Of a DNA stretch of 62,673 nt, positions 55,966 through 62,673 are shown in pieces. The notes under the pieces are model-generated. The model saw only the letters and a program-made list of their open reading frames with translations. It was not told the origin of the DNA and did not search any database. The position numbers and the translations under genes were made by a program. How positions within the stretch are numbered: position 1 is the first letter of the stretch; each line of letters begins with the position of its first letter. The DNA lies in assembly GCA_902623995.1 (NCBI GenBank), contig CACNWE010000012.1, positions 1-62,673 of the forward strand, read 5' to 3'. This DNA comes from an uncultured SAR116 cluster alpha proteobacterium. Its GTDB lineage: Bacteria; Pseudomonadota; Alphaproteobacteria; Puniceispirillales; Marisalimonadaceae.

Positions 55966-56391
55966 TTAAATTTTTTTAATAGCATTTATTAATTTTTGAA
56001 GTTTGCTTTTTAATCTGTTATTTAGCTGGTTTAATGAAACAACTTCACATCCCCATGAAAATTTTCTACTCCAGTCTCCATTAACATAGTCTAATGATAC
56101 ATAGTCTAGATTTCTTCTGAATATCCATCCAATAGGTTTATTTATATTTTCTTTGTATAGTTCCGTTAAGGGCTGTTGAATAAATATTACATTTTCAGTA
56201 AGTTTATAAGAATGACTAATTGAAATTATATTTAGTTCATCAAAGTTAATACTTAAAGCTTGAACTTTATTCTCAGTCATAAAAATATATCCCCTTCTGT
56301 CCTTATCACAAATTAAAGTCTGATCTTGAATGGATGCAACTACATTATTAGAAATTATTACAAGTAATATTAATGAAAATATTCTAACCAT
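55966..56391 (-). CDS. Secreted protein of unknown function
   Basis: I start this at ATG 56391 ('MVRIFSLILLVIISNNVVAS'), a signal peptide. The mature part has two cysteines ('LICDKDRRGY' and 'FSWGCEVVS') and a strand-rich middle ('GWIFRRNLDYVSLDYV'). The general plan (signal, early and late Cys, W-x-F-R-R-N-L-D) resembles that of the two paralogous secreted proteins in the window, but identity is too low to claim homology. Confidence 0.6.
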   Translation of the reverse strand: MVRIFSLILLVIISNNVVASIQDQTLICDKDRRGYIFMTENKVQALSINFDELNIISISHSYKLTENVIFIQQPLTELYKENINKPIGWIFRRNLDYVSLDYVNGDWSRKFSWGCEVVSLNQLNNRLKSKLQKLINAIKKI

Positions 56392-56935
56392 TACCACTTA
56401 TCCACTAGTTGAATAAAATCTTTGAACTAAATTTAGTTGTTACTGAAACTATGTCAACAAGCACAAATTATCTTTCATTTATCTATTTTAAATTAACATT
56501 AATTGTAAAAGTTTTTTAGCACATTAAGTTTATTAATGCCTAGTTCTCATTATGTATCTGCTATATAAATACAATTTTAGCATAAATTGCATTTATATCT
56601 ATCACTTGTCTCTATGACTTTAAGTGTAATCTTATCTTATGCATAAAACACTAAATTTTTTACGTATTTATAAATTCTCTTTCAAAAAATGTACTCATTT
56701 AAATGTTAACAATTTTTGTTACTCATAGAAAGTCACACAAAAAGGGTAATCTAATTAGAGTCAAACTTGTAAATAAGATGTAATTATAGTGATACTATGA
56801 TTCTATATAAATTAGGAATGATATTCCTAATTAAATAAAACCAGCGCTCTTTCATAATGAGTCTTATAGATGAAAAGTTTAGAGAGTAGGTTTCGAGCGC
56901 TTTACTAATTATTTAAATTTATTTAGGATAAATTG
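56392..56935. other. Gene-free spacer with two nested hairpins
   Basis: No gene is supported in this ~540-base AT-rich stretch. Near its right end lie two structured elements (56810-56832 and 56843-56901) just upstream of the plus-strand gene at 56936. Confidence 0.6.
56810..56901 (+). promoter_or_regulatory. Structured 5' leader candidate
   Basis: A perfect 10-bp hairpin (AATTAGGAAT-GAT-ATTCCTAATT at 56810-56832) is followed after 10 bases by a 7-base inverted repeat (AGCGCTC 56843-56849, GAGCGCT 56895-56901) that closes a 45-base loop. Both lie 35-126 bases upstream of the gene at 56936. This could be a regulatory leader or a small RNA. No match to a known riboswitch is apparent. Confidence 0.4.
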
Positions 56936-57397
56936 ATGATTATTTTTTTTTCAAAATCAAAATTTATTTCAATAATATTTTTAGTTTCATTTATCTTTTC
57001 AAAACAATCATATTCAAATGAATTTGATAACATATCTGCTTGTTCAGGTGTTGTTATGGGTGATGGTGCCACTGAATTAAGAGACCTTCAAAATGAAAGA
57101 AATTTTGATGACGCTTTTGAACTTGCTATTAAGGCATTTTATGGTGAAGGCTTATCCAAAGCTCGTTCTAATGAGGATGTTATAATAGCAGAACAACTTA
57201 TCGCATCAAATGTTGACAAAATTTACATGCAAGCTGAGTGGACTGCTGAAGTTTATGAAGAGGTAATTCGGTGTTATAGAATCCTTGGATTAAAGGTTCT
57301 TGAAAAATCAGATATTATAAAAGAAAATATGGAAATGATTAACAAATACGTAAGTAAATATAAGGCCAGACTCAAAAGAATGATAAATGCAAGGTGA
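56936..57397 (+). CDS. Secreted protein of unknown function
   Basis: I use the ATG at 56936, with AGGA seven bases upstream. The 153 residues have a signal peptide (to about 'QSYSNE') and a helical mature domain with two cysteines ('ISACSGVVMGDG', 'VIRCYRILGL'). 'DAFELAIKAFYGEGL' has a helix pattern as in TPR or Sel1-like repeats. It may be periplasmic. The function is unknown. Confidence 0.65.
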   Translation: MIIFFSKSKFISIIFLVSFIFSKQSYSNEFDNISACSGVVMGDGATELRDLQNERNFDDAFELAIKAFYGEGLSKARSNEDVIIAEQLIASNVDKIYMQAEWTAEVYEEVIRCYRILGLKVLEKSDIIKENMEMINKYVSKYKARLKRMINAR

Positions 57398-57405
57398 CTT
57401 TATTA

Positions 57406-57807
57406 TTATCCTTGAGATTTTAAACCATTCATAAGTTGCATCTCAAATTGTTTGATAAGTTTTTTATCTGCTCCATTGTTACAATCAAATTGTTTTTTGT
57501 TGTAAGATTGTGAGGTTCCATTCCAAATAACTTTTTTTTCCATCGCTACTGCTTTGGCATCATAAAAGTCATACAAAAGTCCAAATATCATTTCACCCAT
57601 TTCAGGTTGAGTATAAAACAATTGCCCAATTTGCTTTAATAAAGTTAGCTCCAAATTTTTAGTTTTAAAACAAATTTCAGTTAAACCTGTTACACCTCCC
57701 ATTTGTTTATATTGTTCACTAGCATTACCTTGTGCATAAATGTTCTTAGATAAGAAAAGAAAAATTAGACAAAATGTAAATATTTTGAAATAACTTTTAT
57801 TAGACAT
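57406..57807 (-). CDS. Secreted protein of unknown function
   Basis: The 133-residue protein starts with a signal peptide ('FCLIFLFLSKNIYAQGNA') and has a strong AGGAGGG ribosome site nine bases before the ATG. The mature part has two cysteines ('EICFKTKNLEL', 'QFDCNNGADK') and a long helix. It is convergent with the gene at 56936. It lies 21 bases downstream of the broken gene at 57829-58327 and may have formed an operon with it. Confidence 0.62.
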   Translation of the reverse strand: MSNKSYFKIFTFCLIFLFLSKNIYAQGNASEQYKQMGGVTGLTEICFKTKNLELTLLKQIGQLFYTQPEMGEMIFGLLYDFYDAKAVAMEKKVIWNGTSQSYNKKQFDCNNGADKKLIKQFEMQLMNGLKSQG

Positions 57808-57828
57808 GTCTAAATACCCTCCTGTTTA

Positions 57829-58327
57829 CTAATATTTAGTATTAATACTTTTACATATTTTAGATAAATCAATCAAAGCATTTTCAAATCTTGAAATGTC
57901 CGTAACTATTGGAAATCTAATTCTTGAAGTTTCGCTTCCTACTAATCCAAAAATAAGTAAACCATAAGTAACATCCTCATTTGTTTCTACGTTAATTGCT
58001 TTGATTGATTGTGTGCCTATTTGACCATCTAGAATAAAGATTGTTTTACCATCAATATCTTCTGAGGAAGCAGATTTCCAAAACTTTGTCAAAGTTATAA
58101 TTTACGATTAGTTTGAAACCCATAAACATTTGATGATAGGTAACGTTACAACCTTTAAATTCATGGAAAATAGAAAAAGATTCCCATCCACTATCGCCAC
58201 CAATCATGAAGCCGAGGGCTTCTTTTACGCCGTTTTCATTTTCATTTGCATAAATTGGTTTTAGAAAAAGATTAGTGATAAAAAAAATTGAGAAAAGAAA
58301 AGCATAAATTTTTAACATGATTTTCAT
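57829..58327 (-). pseudogene. Secreted protein gene broken by a one-base frameshift
   Basis: The first part (58327-58052, signal peptide then 'NGVKEALGFMIGGDSGWESF') runs into a second frame (ending 57829, 'WKSASSEDIDGKTIFILDGQ') without a proper start codon of its own. The change lies near 58083-58095; removing one T of GTTTTGG joins both into one ~165-residue protein reading 'NYNFDKVWKSASSEDIDG'. This may be a decayed gene, a programmed shift or a homopolymer error. Function unknown. Confidence 0.6.
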
Positions 58328-58471
58328 ACAAAAATCATAAACAACTTTTATTTTTATGTTAAGAAAATCTTATTTAGATTTTTATCTTTTGTGCATCACC
58401 ATGTACAACACTAATTAATAAGTAAAAATATGAATACAAATCAATGCGTTAATACATAAGATTCATAAGAA

Positions 58472-58520
58472 TTGGTGCGCTCTAAGGAAAGTTATGTTCA
58501 CCTAAACTGAATCAACTATA
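58472..58520 (+). repeat. Intergenic repeat R1, copy 1
   Basis: Core GGTGCGCTCTAAGGAAAGTT followed by ATGTTCACC. It is similar to the minus-strand copy at 60780-60822 (CTCTGAGTGAAGTTGTG then TTCAC) and to the copy at 62528-62590. GGTG/CACC ends can pair. It is also preceded by AAATCAATG-x-GTTA, as is copy 3. Confidence 0.5.
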
Positions 58521-58720
58521 ACTTAACTGTAGCCAGTATCTCCATTACTAATATACATTTTATGTTTTAAATAATATTCCTATAAATTATTGGTATTAGA
58601 AAAGATAAAACAATTTACAAAAGGGCTATGATAGATGTAAAAATTTTTTATTTTTTGATATAACTCAAGACAAACATTTATTTAAAGGTTTGAGGCTAAA
58701 TCTTAATTAAGGTCAAAACT

Positions 58721-58915
58721 AAAACTCTGTCACCCCATCTGCTGCACAACCTAAATAAACATACCTATCCATACCCACATGTTACATGCCCGAGGAGTAT
58801 TACACTTTTAGTAAAATATATAAGCGTTATTAAGGATAGGCATATAAATACACCTACATACCCACTTACTCTGTACTAATAACAATAAATTAAACTGATG
58901 CACAAAAATGTTCCT
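58721..58915 (+). repeat. Intergenic repeat R2, copy 1
   Basis: Blocks AAAACTCT, ACCCCATCTGCT, CCATACCCACATG, TTACACTTTTAGT, TATAAGCGTTATTA, CTTACTCT and TTAAACTGATGCAC recur in the same order at 60525-60712. A reverse-strand piece of it (GTGCATCAGTT) is at 62640-62665. Diverged but collinear, so common origin is likely. Confidence 0.5.
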
Positions 58916-59008
58916 ATTTTTGACAATACTCTAAAATATTAAAAGTTTAACTTGTTTAATAAATGCTATTATTCTAATCATTAATATGAATTAAGGAGTT
59001 TTTATTAA

Positions 59009-59542
59009 ATGGAAATGCGTAAGGGTGGTCGTCTTATAGATAGACCTGAATTTAAAACCAAACCTCAACCTGTTAAATTTTTAGCTAAAGATAAAGTATC
59101 AAAAGCAATTGAGATTATGGCTGAAAAAAATTATGGGTCAGTTGTTATAGTAGACAGTAAAGATAAAGTGATTGGTATTGTCACAGAAAGAGACATTGTT
59201 AAAAAACTTGTCAAAAATAATATGTCACCAAAAACTACTAAATTAGAGGATATCATGACACGAAATCCAAGAGTGGCAAATGAAAATGACGATGTGCTTG
59301 ATTGGTTGCGAATAATGTCAAATGATAGATTTAGAAGATTACCAGTTGTCGATGCAAATGGAAAAATCAAAGTTATTTTTACCCAAGGTGATTTTGTTTC
59401 GTATACATGGCCAGATTTATTTTATCAAGCATCTCAACTCGCAAAAGCTTCTTTTATGAAAGGTTTTTCTTTTAATACTCTTTTAATAATGATGATTGTT
59501 TATGGTATAGCATTAATAGCAGCTATAAAAGCAATATTGTAA
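59009..59542 (+). CDS. CBS-pair protein with C-terminal membrane helix
   Basis: The 177 residues contain a CBS pair (residues ~22-135: 'KAIEIMAEKNYGSVVIVDSK', 'GIVTERDIVKKLV' and 'MSNDRFRRLPVVDANGKI'). One hydrophobic helix ('LLIMMIVYGIALIAAIKAIL') anchors the C-terminus. CBS pairs bind adenine nucleotides and serve as energy sensors; anchoring suggests regulation of a membrane partner. AAGGAG lies ten bases before the ATG. Confidence 0.88.
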   Translation: MEMRKGGRLIDRPEFKTKPQPVKFLAKDKVSKAIEIMAEKNYGSVVIVDSKDKVIGIVTERDIVKKLVKNNMSPKTTKLEDIMTRNPRVANENDDVLDWLRIMSNDRFRRLPVVDANGKIKVIFTQGDFVSYTWPDLFYQASQLAKASFMKGFSFNTLLIMMIVYGIALIAAIKAIL

Positions 59543-59651
59543 ATAGATAATTATTTTAATCTTATAATTATGTTCAAACAATTATTTTTGCTCTACGACT
59601 ACCCTTATATAGTAGTCAATTATCGTATTTTAAATTTTATGGTTTAAATGT

Positions 59652-59990
59652 TTAGTTAAATTCTTCCGAGGTAAATTCATGTAGAACAATACCTCTGCTA
59701 CCAACCACTTTATTTACAAAGGTTTTAACTTGGGGTGCATGATATTTATCTAATAGAGTTTGACATGCAACAAATGCCTTTTCGTCTTTATATTCAAATA
59801 ATATTCCTACCCTTGCAACACCCTCCTTATTCCAAATTCTTGTTAGAACTCTCCTTAACATTCCTGCTTTTTTGAATTCTTCAATAACTTTAGGAGTGAA
59901 AATCTCATCTTGCTTTTTGGCGTATAATTCAAGTTCGTTATCTGACATGAACTCTCTTGTTGTATAATTTATTAATTTTGATGTTGGCAT
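59652..59990 (-). CDS. Dimeric alpha/beta-barrel-like protein, family copy 2 of 3
   Basis: The 112 residues share with the protein at 45907-46236 the start 'M-x-x-S-K-L-I-x-Y' and the core 'EFKKAGMLRRVLTRIWNKEG', 'FEYKDEKAFVACQ' and 'SRGIVLHEF'. AGGA lies eight bases before the ATG. The order of strands and helices fits an ABM/NIPSNAP-type monomer that dimerises. No catalytic residue is known, and the function is not known. Confidence 0.68.
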   Translation of the reverse strand: MPTSKLINYTTREFMSDNELELYAKKQDEIFTPKVIEEFKKAGMLRRVLTRIWNKEGVARVGILFEYKDEKAFVACQTLLDKYHAPQVKTFVNKVVGSRGIVLHEFTSEEFN

Positions 59991-60040
59991 TAAATAATCC
60001 TGTAAATTTATTTATATTAAAATGTAATTATATCTATAAG

Positions 60041-60304
60041 TTATAAACTTTGAAAAAATTTAGACCAAATTTCTAAAATAAAAACATATATGCCATAACC
60101 ATATAAACTATAAATAAAAAGCTTAAGTATCTTATTTAAAATATCATCAGAAGTATATACCCATTTATGATATTTATTTTGTAATCCAAAACTAATATTT
60201 TTTCTTTTGTTCAATAATAGAAGCCAATAAGGAATATTTAGCAAAATATAAAAACAAAATACAATGGTTATTAAACCTAAACCTAAAATTATACCAGTAC
60301 TCAT
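60041..60304 (-). CDS. Small membrane protein, 87 residues
   Basis: Two hydrophobic segments ('IILGLGLITIVFCFYILLNI' and 'LFIYSLYGYGIYVFIL') flank a polar loop ('NKRKNISFGLQNKYHKWVY'). It starts with ATG at 60304. I do not recognise the family. It lies 50 bases upstream of the ABM-like gene on the same strand, possibly in one transcript. Confidence 0.55.
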   Translation of the reverse strand: MSTGIILGLGLITIVFCFYILLNIPYWLLLLNKRKNISFGLQNKYHKWVYTSDDILNKILKLFIYSLYGYGIYVFILEIWSKFFQSL

Positions 60305-60524
60305 TTCAAATATTCACTCATAGTTAATCTTACAACTGTATTATTTGTCCACCCAATATAGTATTTTAGGCAAAAACAATATAAATAATCCACTTAGTAG
60401 TGTTTCTCACCTAGTTACATATAACTTACATTTGTTAAATATGAATATTTAAGCAATTTTCAATACGCACCAAATTTACATTGATATATAAAGTTAGTAT
60501 TATCACATATAAATGTTGTTTAAT

Positions 60525-60712
60525 AAAATTCTACCCCATATGCTACAAAAGCTGACTATAAATATCTAGCCATACTCCTATATCCCATGCACGTTGTTAC
60601 ACTTTAAGTGATACGTATAAGTGTCATTATGTTTAGATATTTTTATTCTTATCGATGCCCCTTTACTCTATAATGGTAACGGTTAATTTAGCGCAGACTA
60701 AACGATTGACCT
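60525..60712 (+). repeat. Intergenic repeat R2, copy 2
   Basis: Collinear with 58721-58915: AAAATTCT, ACCCCATATGCTACA, CCATACTCCTATAT, CCCATGC, TTACACTTTAAGTGATA, TATAAGTGTCATTA, TTTACTCT, then GGTTAATTTAGCGCAGACTA. Its right end on the reverse strand (TAAATTAACCGTT) is identical to the last 13 bases of the window. Confidence 0.5.
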
Positions 60713-60779
60713 ATTTGTACCTGTTGACAGAGATACAGTAATACATAAAATGAGATTAGCGCTTATATACAACTACAAG

Positions 60780-60822
60780 TGGTTAATTACCAGTGAACAC
60801 AACTTCACTCAGAGGGTACCGT
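60780..60822 (-). repeat. Intergenic repeat R1, copy 2 (inverted)
   Basis: On the minus strand it reads GGTACCCTCTGAGTGAAGTT, then GTGTTCAC. CTCTGAGTGAA is identical to copy 3 at 62528 and GTTCAC matches copy 1 at 58472. The orientation is opposite to the other two. Confidence 0.45.
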
Positions 60823-60895
60823 TTCATGTGAACAAGTCGCCCTAAGTATGTAATATATATATATGTTTTTAATTTGTTCTTGGAGAGTATATCAA

Positions 60896-61240
60896 ATGGT
60901 AAAACCAATAACTAAAGAAACTTTATTCATGAATGTTATGGAATTGGATTTTCCTTCAAAGATTGAGTTGGAACATTGGCTTGAAACTTTTCAAGAAAGA
61001 ATATGGACTGATGATTTAATGGCAAAACTTTCTAAAGCTGGTTTGATTAGAGTAACAGTGTCTCAAGTTTGGAACAAAGATAATCATAGACTTACAAGAG
61101 TTTTTGAATACGAATCTGAGAAAGCGTATAGAGACTGTCAAAAAATTATTGAAGAGAAAGTCGTTCCAAAAGTAGGAAAAAATTATAATACAAAATATAG
61201 GAACAATAGAGGAATTGTTCTTCATGATTATAGAAGTTAA
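60896..61240 (+). CDS. Dimeric alpha/beta-barrel-like protein, family copy 3 of 3
   Basis: I choose ATG 60896 ('MVKPITKETLFMNVMELDF') because GGAGAG lies eight bases upstream; an earlier ATG has no ribosome site. The 114 residues share 'LSKAGLIRVTVSQVWNKD', 'FEYESEKAYRDCQKI' and 'NNRGIVLHDY' with copies 1 and 2. The N-terminal 40 residues are more divergent. No function is known. Confidence 0.68.
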   Translation: MVKPITKETLFMNVMELDFPSKIELEHWLETFQERIWTDDLMAKLSKAGLIRVTVSQVWNKDNHRLTRVFEYESEKAYRDCQKIIEEKVVPKVGKNYNTKYRNNRGIVLHDYRS

Positions 61241-61682
61241 TTCATATTTTTAATAAACATTTACTTAGAATAGATAAATCATAACCTTTGCCGCATCCCT
61301 GACTTATATTTTTTTTAAACTCTATCTACCTAGTTGGTCTATAATCTCTGAATAGTAAAAATAATCTTTGTCTATTTGTGTAAAGTTAAACTAATTAATA
61401 ATTAAATTTAAGTAATATAGAGTTATACAATAAGCTTACTATAATCACATTCACTGCTACATCCAATGAGCTTACAATGGCTGTATTAGTCTGCATGAGT
61501 CAGGAATGATGGCCCTAGTTAAAATGTACCAGCACTCTGTCTTTATCACCTTGTAGTTAAGGGGTTTGTGAACCAGATGATTGTTGTACAACTTTCTTTT
61601 CTACATGTAAAAATGTTCCCGTACTGGAATAGTCCTAAGTAAATGAAAATATGCTTAGATGTCAAAAAAGATTTTGTTACAT
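61241..61682. other. Gene-free spacer
   Basis: I see no gene, tRNA or strong hairpin in these 442 bases. Short pieces resemble the other spacers (for example GTAAAAATGTTCC, near CACAAAAATGTTCC at 58900), but not enough to call a full repeat copy. Confidence 0.55.
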
Positions 61683-61946
61683 TTAAAAGTTTGATAAGCA
61701 GATATTTTTTTCATCTCTGCTTTTAATATTGTAACAATATGACTTTTTACCCTTTACAACTGCAATACACATGTTCTTAGTATCATTATTTGATATGTTG
61801 TAACAATAACTACTTTGAGATTTAGCTTTAGCTAAACACATATTTTTTTTATCTTTGTTTGAAATATTGTAGCAACTACTGCTAGAGTAACTCTTTGCTA
61901 TTGATAACAAAAATAATGCAAAAAATAAAAAAAATACCTTAAACAT
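61683..61946 (-). CDS. Secreted cysteine-repeat protein
   Basis: After a signal peptide (residues 1-20) the 87-residue protein is almost wholly three tandem 23-residue repeats of the form C-Y-N-I-x-x-x-D-x-K-N-x-C. Cysteine pairs are 25/37, 48/60 and 71/83, each 12 apart. GGAG lies nine bases before the ATG. Each repeat probably forms a disulfide-closed helical hairpin. Similar CYxIxxxDxRxxC repeats occur in other proteobacterial exported proteins of unknown function. Confidence 0.75.
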   Translation of the reverse strand: MFKVFFLFFALFLLSIAKSYSSSSCYNISNKDKKNMCLAKAKSQSSYCYNISNNDTKNMCIAVVKGKKSYCYNIKSRDEKNICLSNF

Positions 61947-61966
61947 GTTAATCTCCTTTTTTAAAA

Positions 61967-62335
61967 TTAAAATAAGATATCTTTAGGATTTTCACAATCA
62001 ACTCCCCTAGTAAACTCATATAAAAATTGATTACTTAATTCTAAAGTTGGCGCAATTTTTTTAAGACTATCCTCACTCATTGGCATATCCTTAAATGGTT
62101 TTATTGTATCTTCATAGTGAGCTTCATGAAATTGTTTTTGAGAATACCATTTATTAACTTTCAAAAATGGTATCATTGGTGTTTCTTAAGTATGTCTATA
62201 CTTTTTGTCTGTACAATCATATTCAGCATATCCATATATTTTTACAATTACATTGGAAGAATTATCTGAATTATCACAGGATATAGTAAATATAGACACA
62301 AAAAATATCAAAAATAGTTTTCTTAAGTACATCAT
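61967..62335 (-). pseudogene. Small lipoprotein gene interrupted by an in-frame TAA
   Basis: From ATG 62335 the frame encodes a lipoprotein signal ('MMYLRKLFLIFFVSIFTISC', Cys20) and 'EYDCTDKKYRHT', then TAA at 62188-62186. The same frame continues with 'ETPMIPFLKVNKWYSQKQFH' and 'TRGVDCENPKDILF' to 61967. Without the stop this would be one ~122-residue lipoprotein. A CAA-to-TAA change is the simplest cause. The second part alone has an ATG at 62176 but no ribosome site. Function unknown. Confidence 0.55.
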
Positions 62336-62527
62336 GATTCAATCATAATTAATTTTTATTTAATGTAAAATATATGAATAGAAATGATTGTAAATATTCA
62401 TAACTTTTAAACGTATATGAATATTCAATAATCAAAATAAATAGGTACGAATTGTTTCACAGTTTGTTTTACAGTTTATAATCTTCTCTAAAATAACGTA
62501 AATAAATCAATGTGTTAGAAAAATGAA

Positions 62528-62590
62528 TGGTGCGCTCTGAGTGAAAGTTCTATGCCTATCTAATGCACCACACACACTGCTATATAAGCT
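62528..62590 (+). repeat. Intergenic repeat R1, copy 3
   Basis: TGGTGCGCTCTGAGTGAAAG with a perfect 6-base inverted repeat at its ends (TGGTGC 62528-62533, GCACCA 62565-62570). It is followed by TATATAAGC, which also follows copy 2. Preceded by AAATCAATG-x-GTTA as in copy 1. Confidence 0.5.
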
Positions 62591-62614
62591 ATACCCTTAG
62601 ATTATGTATTACAT

Positions 62615-62673
62615 TGTTAATGTCAATACGCACGAAATGTGCATCAGTTTGTGCATCAGTTAAATTAACCGTT
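62615..62673 (-). repeat. Intergenic repeat R2, inverted partial copy at window end
   Basis: GTGCATCAGTTAAATTAACC matches the reverse complement of the right end of R2 copy 1 (GTGCATCAGTTTAATTTATT) and of copy 2 (TAAATTAACCGTT). A direct GTGCATCAGTT doublet (62640-62650 and 62655-62665) is present. It is cut by the window end. Confidence 0.4.

Larger units (their letters stand above)
58328..59008. other. Gene-free spacer with dispersed repeats
   Basis: The 681 bases have no supported gene. They carry an R1 repeat (58472-58520) and an R2 repeat (58721-58915) whose diverged copies recur at 60.5-60.8 and 62.5-62.67 kb. A strong ribosome site (AAGGAG) at the right end belongs to the CBS gene. 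Confidence 0.6.
60305..60895. other. Gene-free spacer with dispersed repeats
   Basis: The 591 bases hold no gene I can support. They carry the second R2 copy (60525-60712) and an inverted R1 copy (60780-60822), so this spacer shares its content with the one at 58328-59008. Confidence 0.6.
62336..62673. other. Gene-free end of the window with repeats
   Basis: No gene is supported. R1 copy 3 (62528-62590) and an inverted end of R2 (62615-62673) lie here; R2 continues beyond the window. Confidence 0.55.

Noticed and set aside
58328..59008. Possible tRNA or attachment site in the gene-free right-end spacers
   Set aside because: No T-loop (GTTCGAATC-like) with matching acceptor arms and no integrase gene; repeats are of another kind.
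59597..59617. GACTAC...GTAGTC inverted repeat after the CBS gene as terminator
   Set aside because: Loop of nine bases and no T tract; could be chance.
1..62673. CRISPR array, prophage or insertion sequence
   Set aside because: No regularly spaced direct repeats, no phage structural genes and no transposase or terminal repeats of an IS were found.

Overview
The window looks like a piece of a streamlined, very AT-rich chromosome of a marine alphaproteobacterium. The evidence is the roughly 30% GC base composition, the alphaproteobacterial gene order (rpsB-tsf-pyrH-frr-uppS; rpoZ-spoT-pdxJ-acpS-lepB-rnc-era-recO), a short ProS, a single LolC/E protein, a Bpt-type leucyltransferase and minimal intergenic space in the core part. 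A SAR11-like or HIMB59/AEGEAN-169-like organism fits, but this cannot be decided from the sequence alone. No rRNA, tRNA, transposase, integrase, phage gene or CRISPR array was found.

Region 1 (1-12.7 kb) is housekeeping. On the minus strand it runs proS, lolC/E, lolD, dnaE, rpsB, tsf, pyrH, frr, uppS and the first codons of a probable cdsA: translation factors, replication, lipoprotein export and the start of envelope lipid synthesis. hemB and bpt lie divergently on the plus strand. Region 2 (12.7-19.2 kb) is a TRAP transporter operon of the 2-oxo-acid/mannitol-chloroaromatic type (dctP, dctQ, dctM) followed by a gamma-glutamyltransferase. Its large permease carries an unusual coiled-coil C-terminal extension, and a strong hairpin separates dctP from dctQ. 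Region 3 (19.2-30.9 kb) is a long minus-strand gene train, dapA-smpB-folK-rpoZ-spoT-DUF2062-pdxJ-acpS-lepB-rnc-era-recO-parC.

Region 4 (30.9-40.4 kb) is a metabolic accessory region: a Ser/Thr dehydratase, a nitroreductase, a TSUP permease, a YczE-like protein, an FMN 2-hydroxyacid dehydrogenase, an enolase-superfamily dehydratase, a photolyase-related protein without the usual Fe-S CxxC, a MATE exporter and a RraA-like aldolase. Region 5 (40.4-51.6 kb) has many small unknown proteins, a bacterial voltage-gated sodium channel, a formylglycine-generating-enzyme-like protein without the catalytic cysteines, a three-domain ferredoxin/class III cyclase/Rieske fusion, and an NMT1-type ABC importer. 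Region 6 (51.7-55.9 kb) has an MDR oxidoreductase, an EamA exporter coupled to a CueR-like regulator, purN and a DsrE protein.

Region 7 (55.9-62.7 kb) is a low-density, variable end. It holds small secreted proteins, at least two of them broken by a frameshift or stop, members of a three-copy alpha/beta-barrel family, a cysteine-repeat protein, and long gene-poor spacers that share diverged repeats in both orientations. The most unusual items are the redox-cyclase fusion, the dispersed spacer repeats with their small paralogous genes, the sub-60-codon genes and gene remnants, and the extended TRAP permease.
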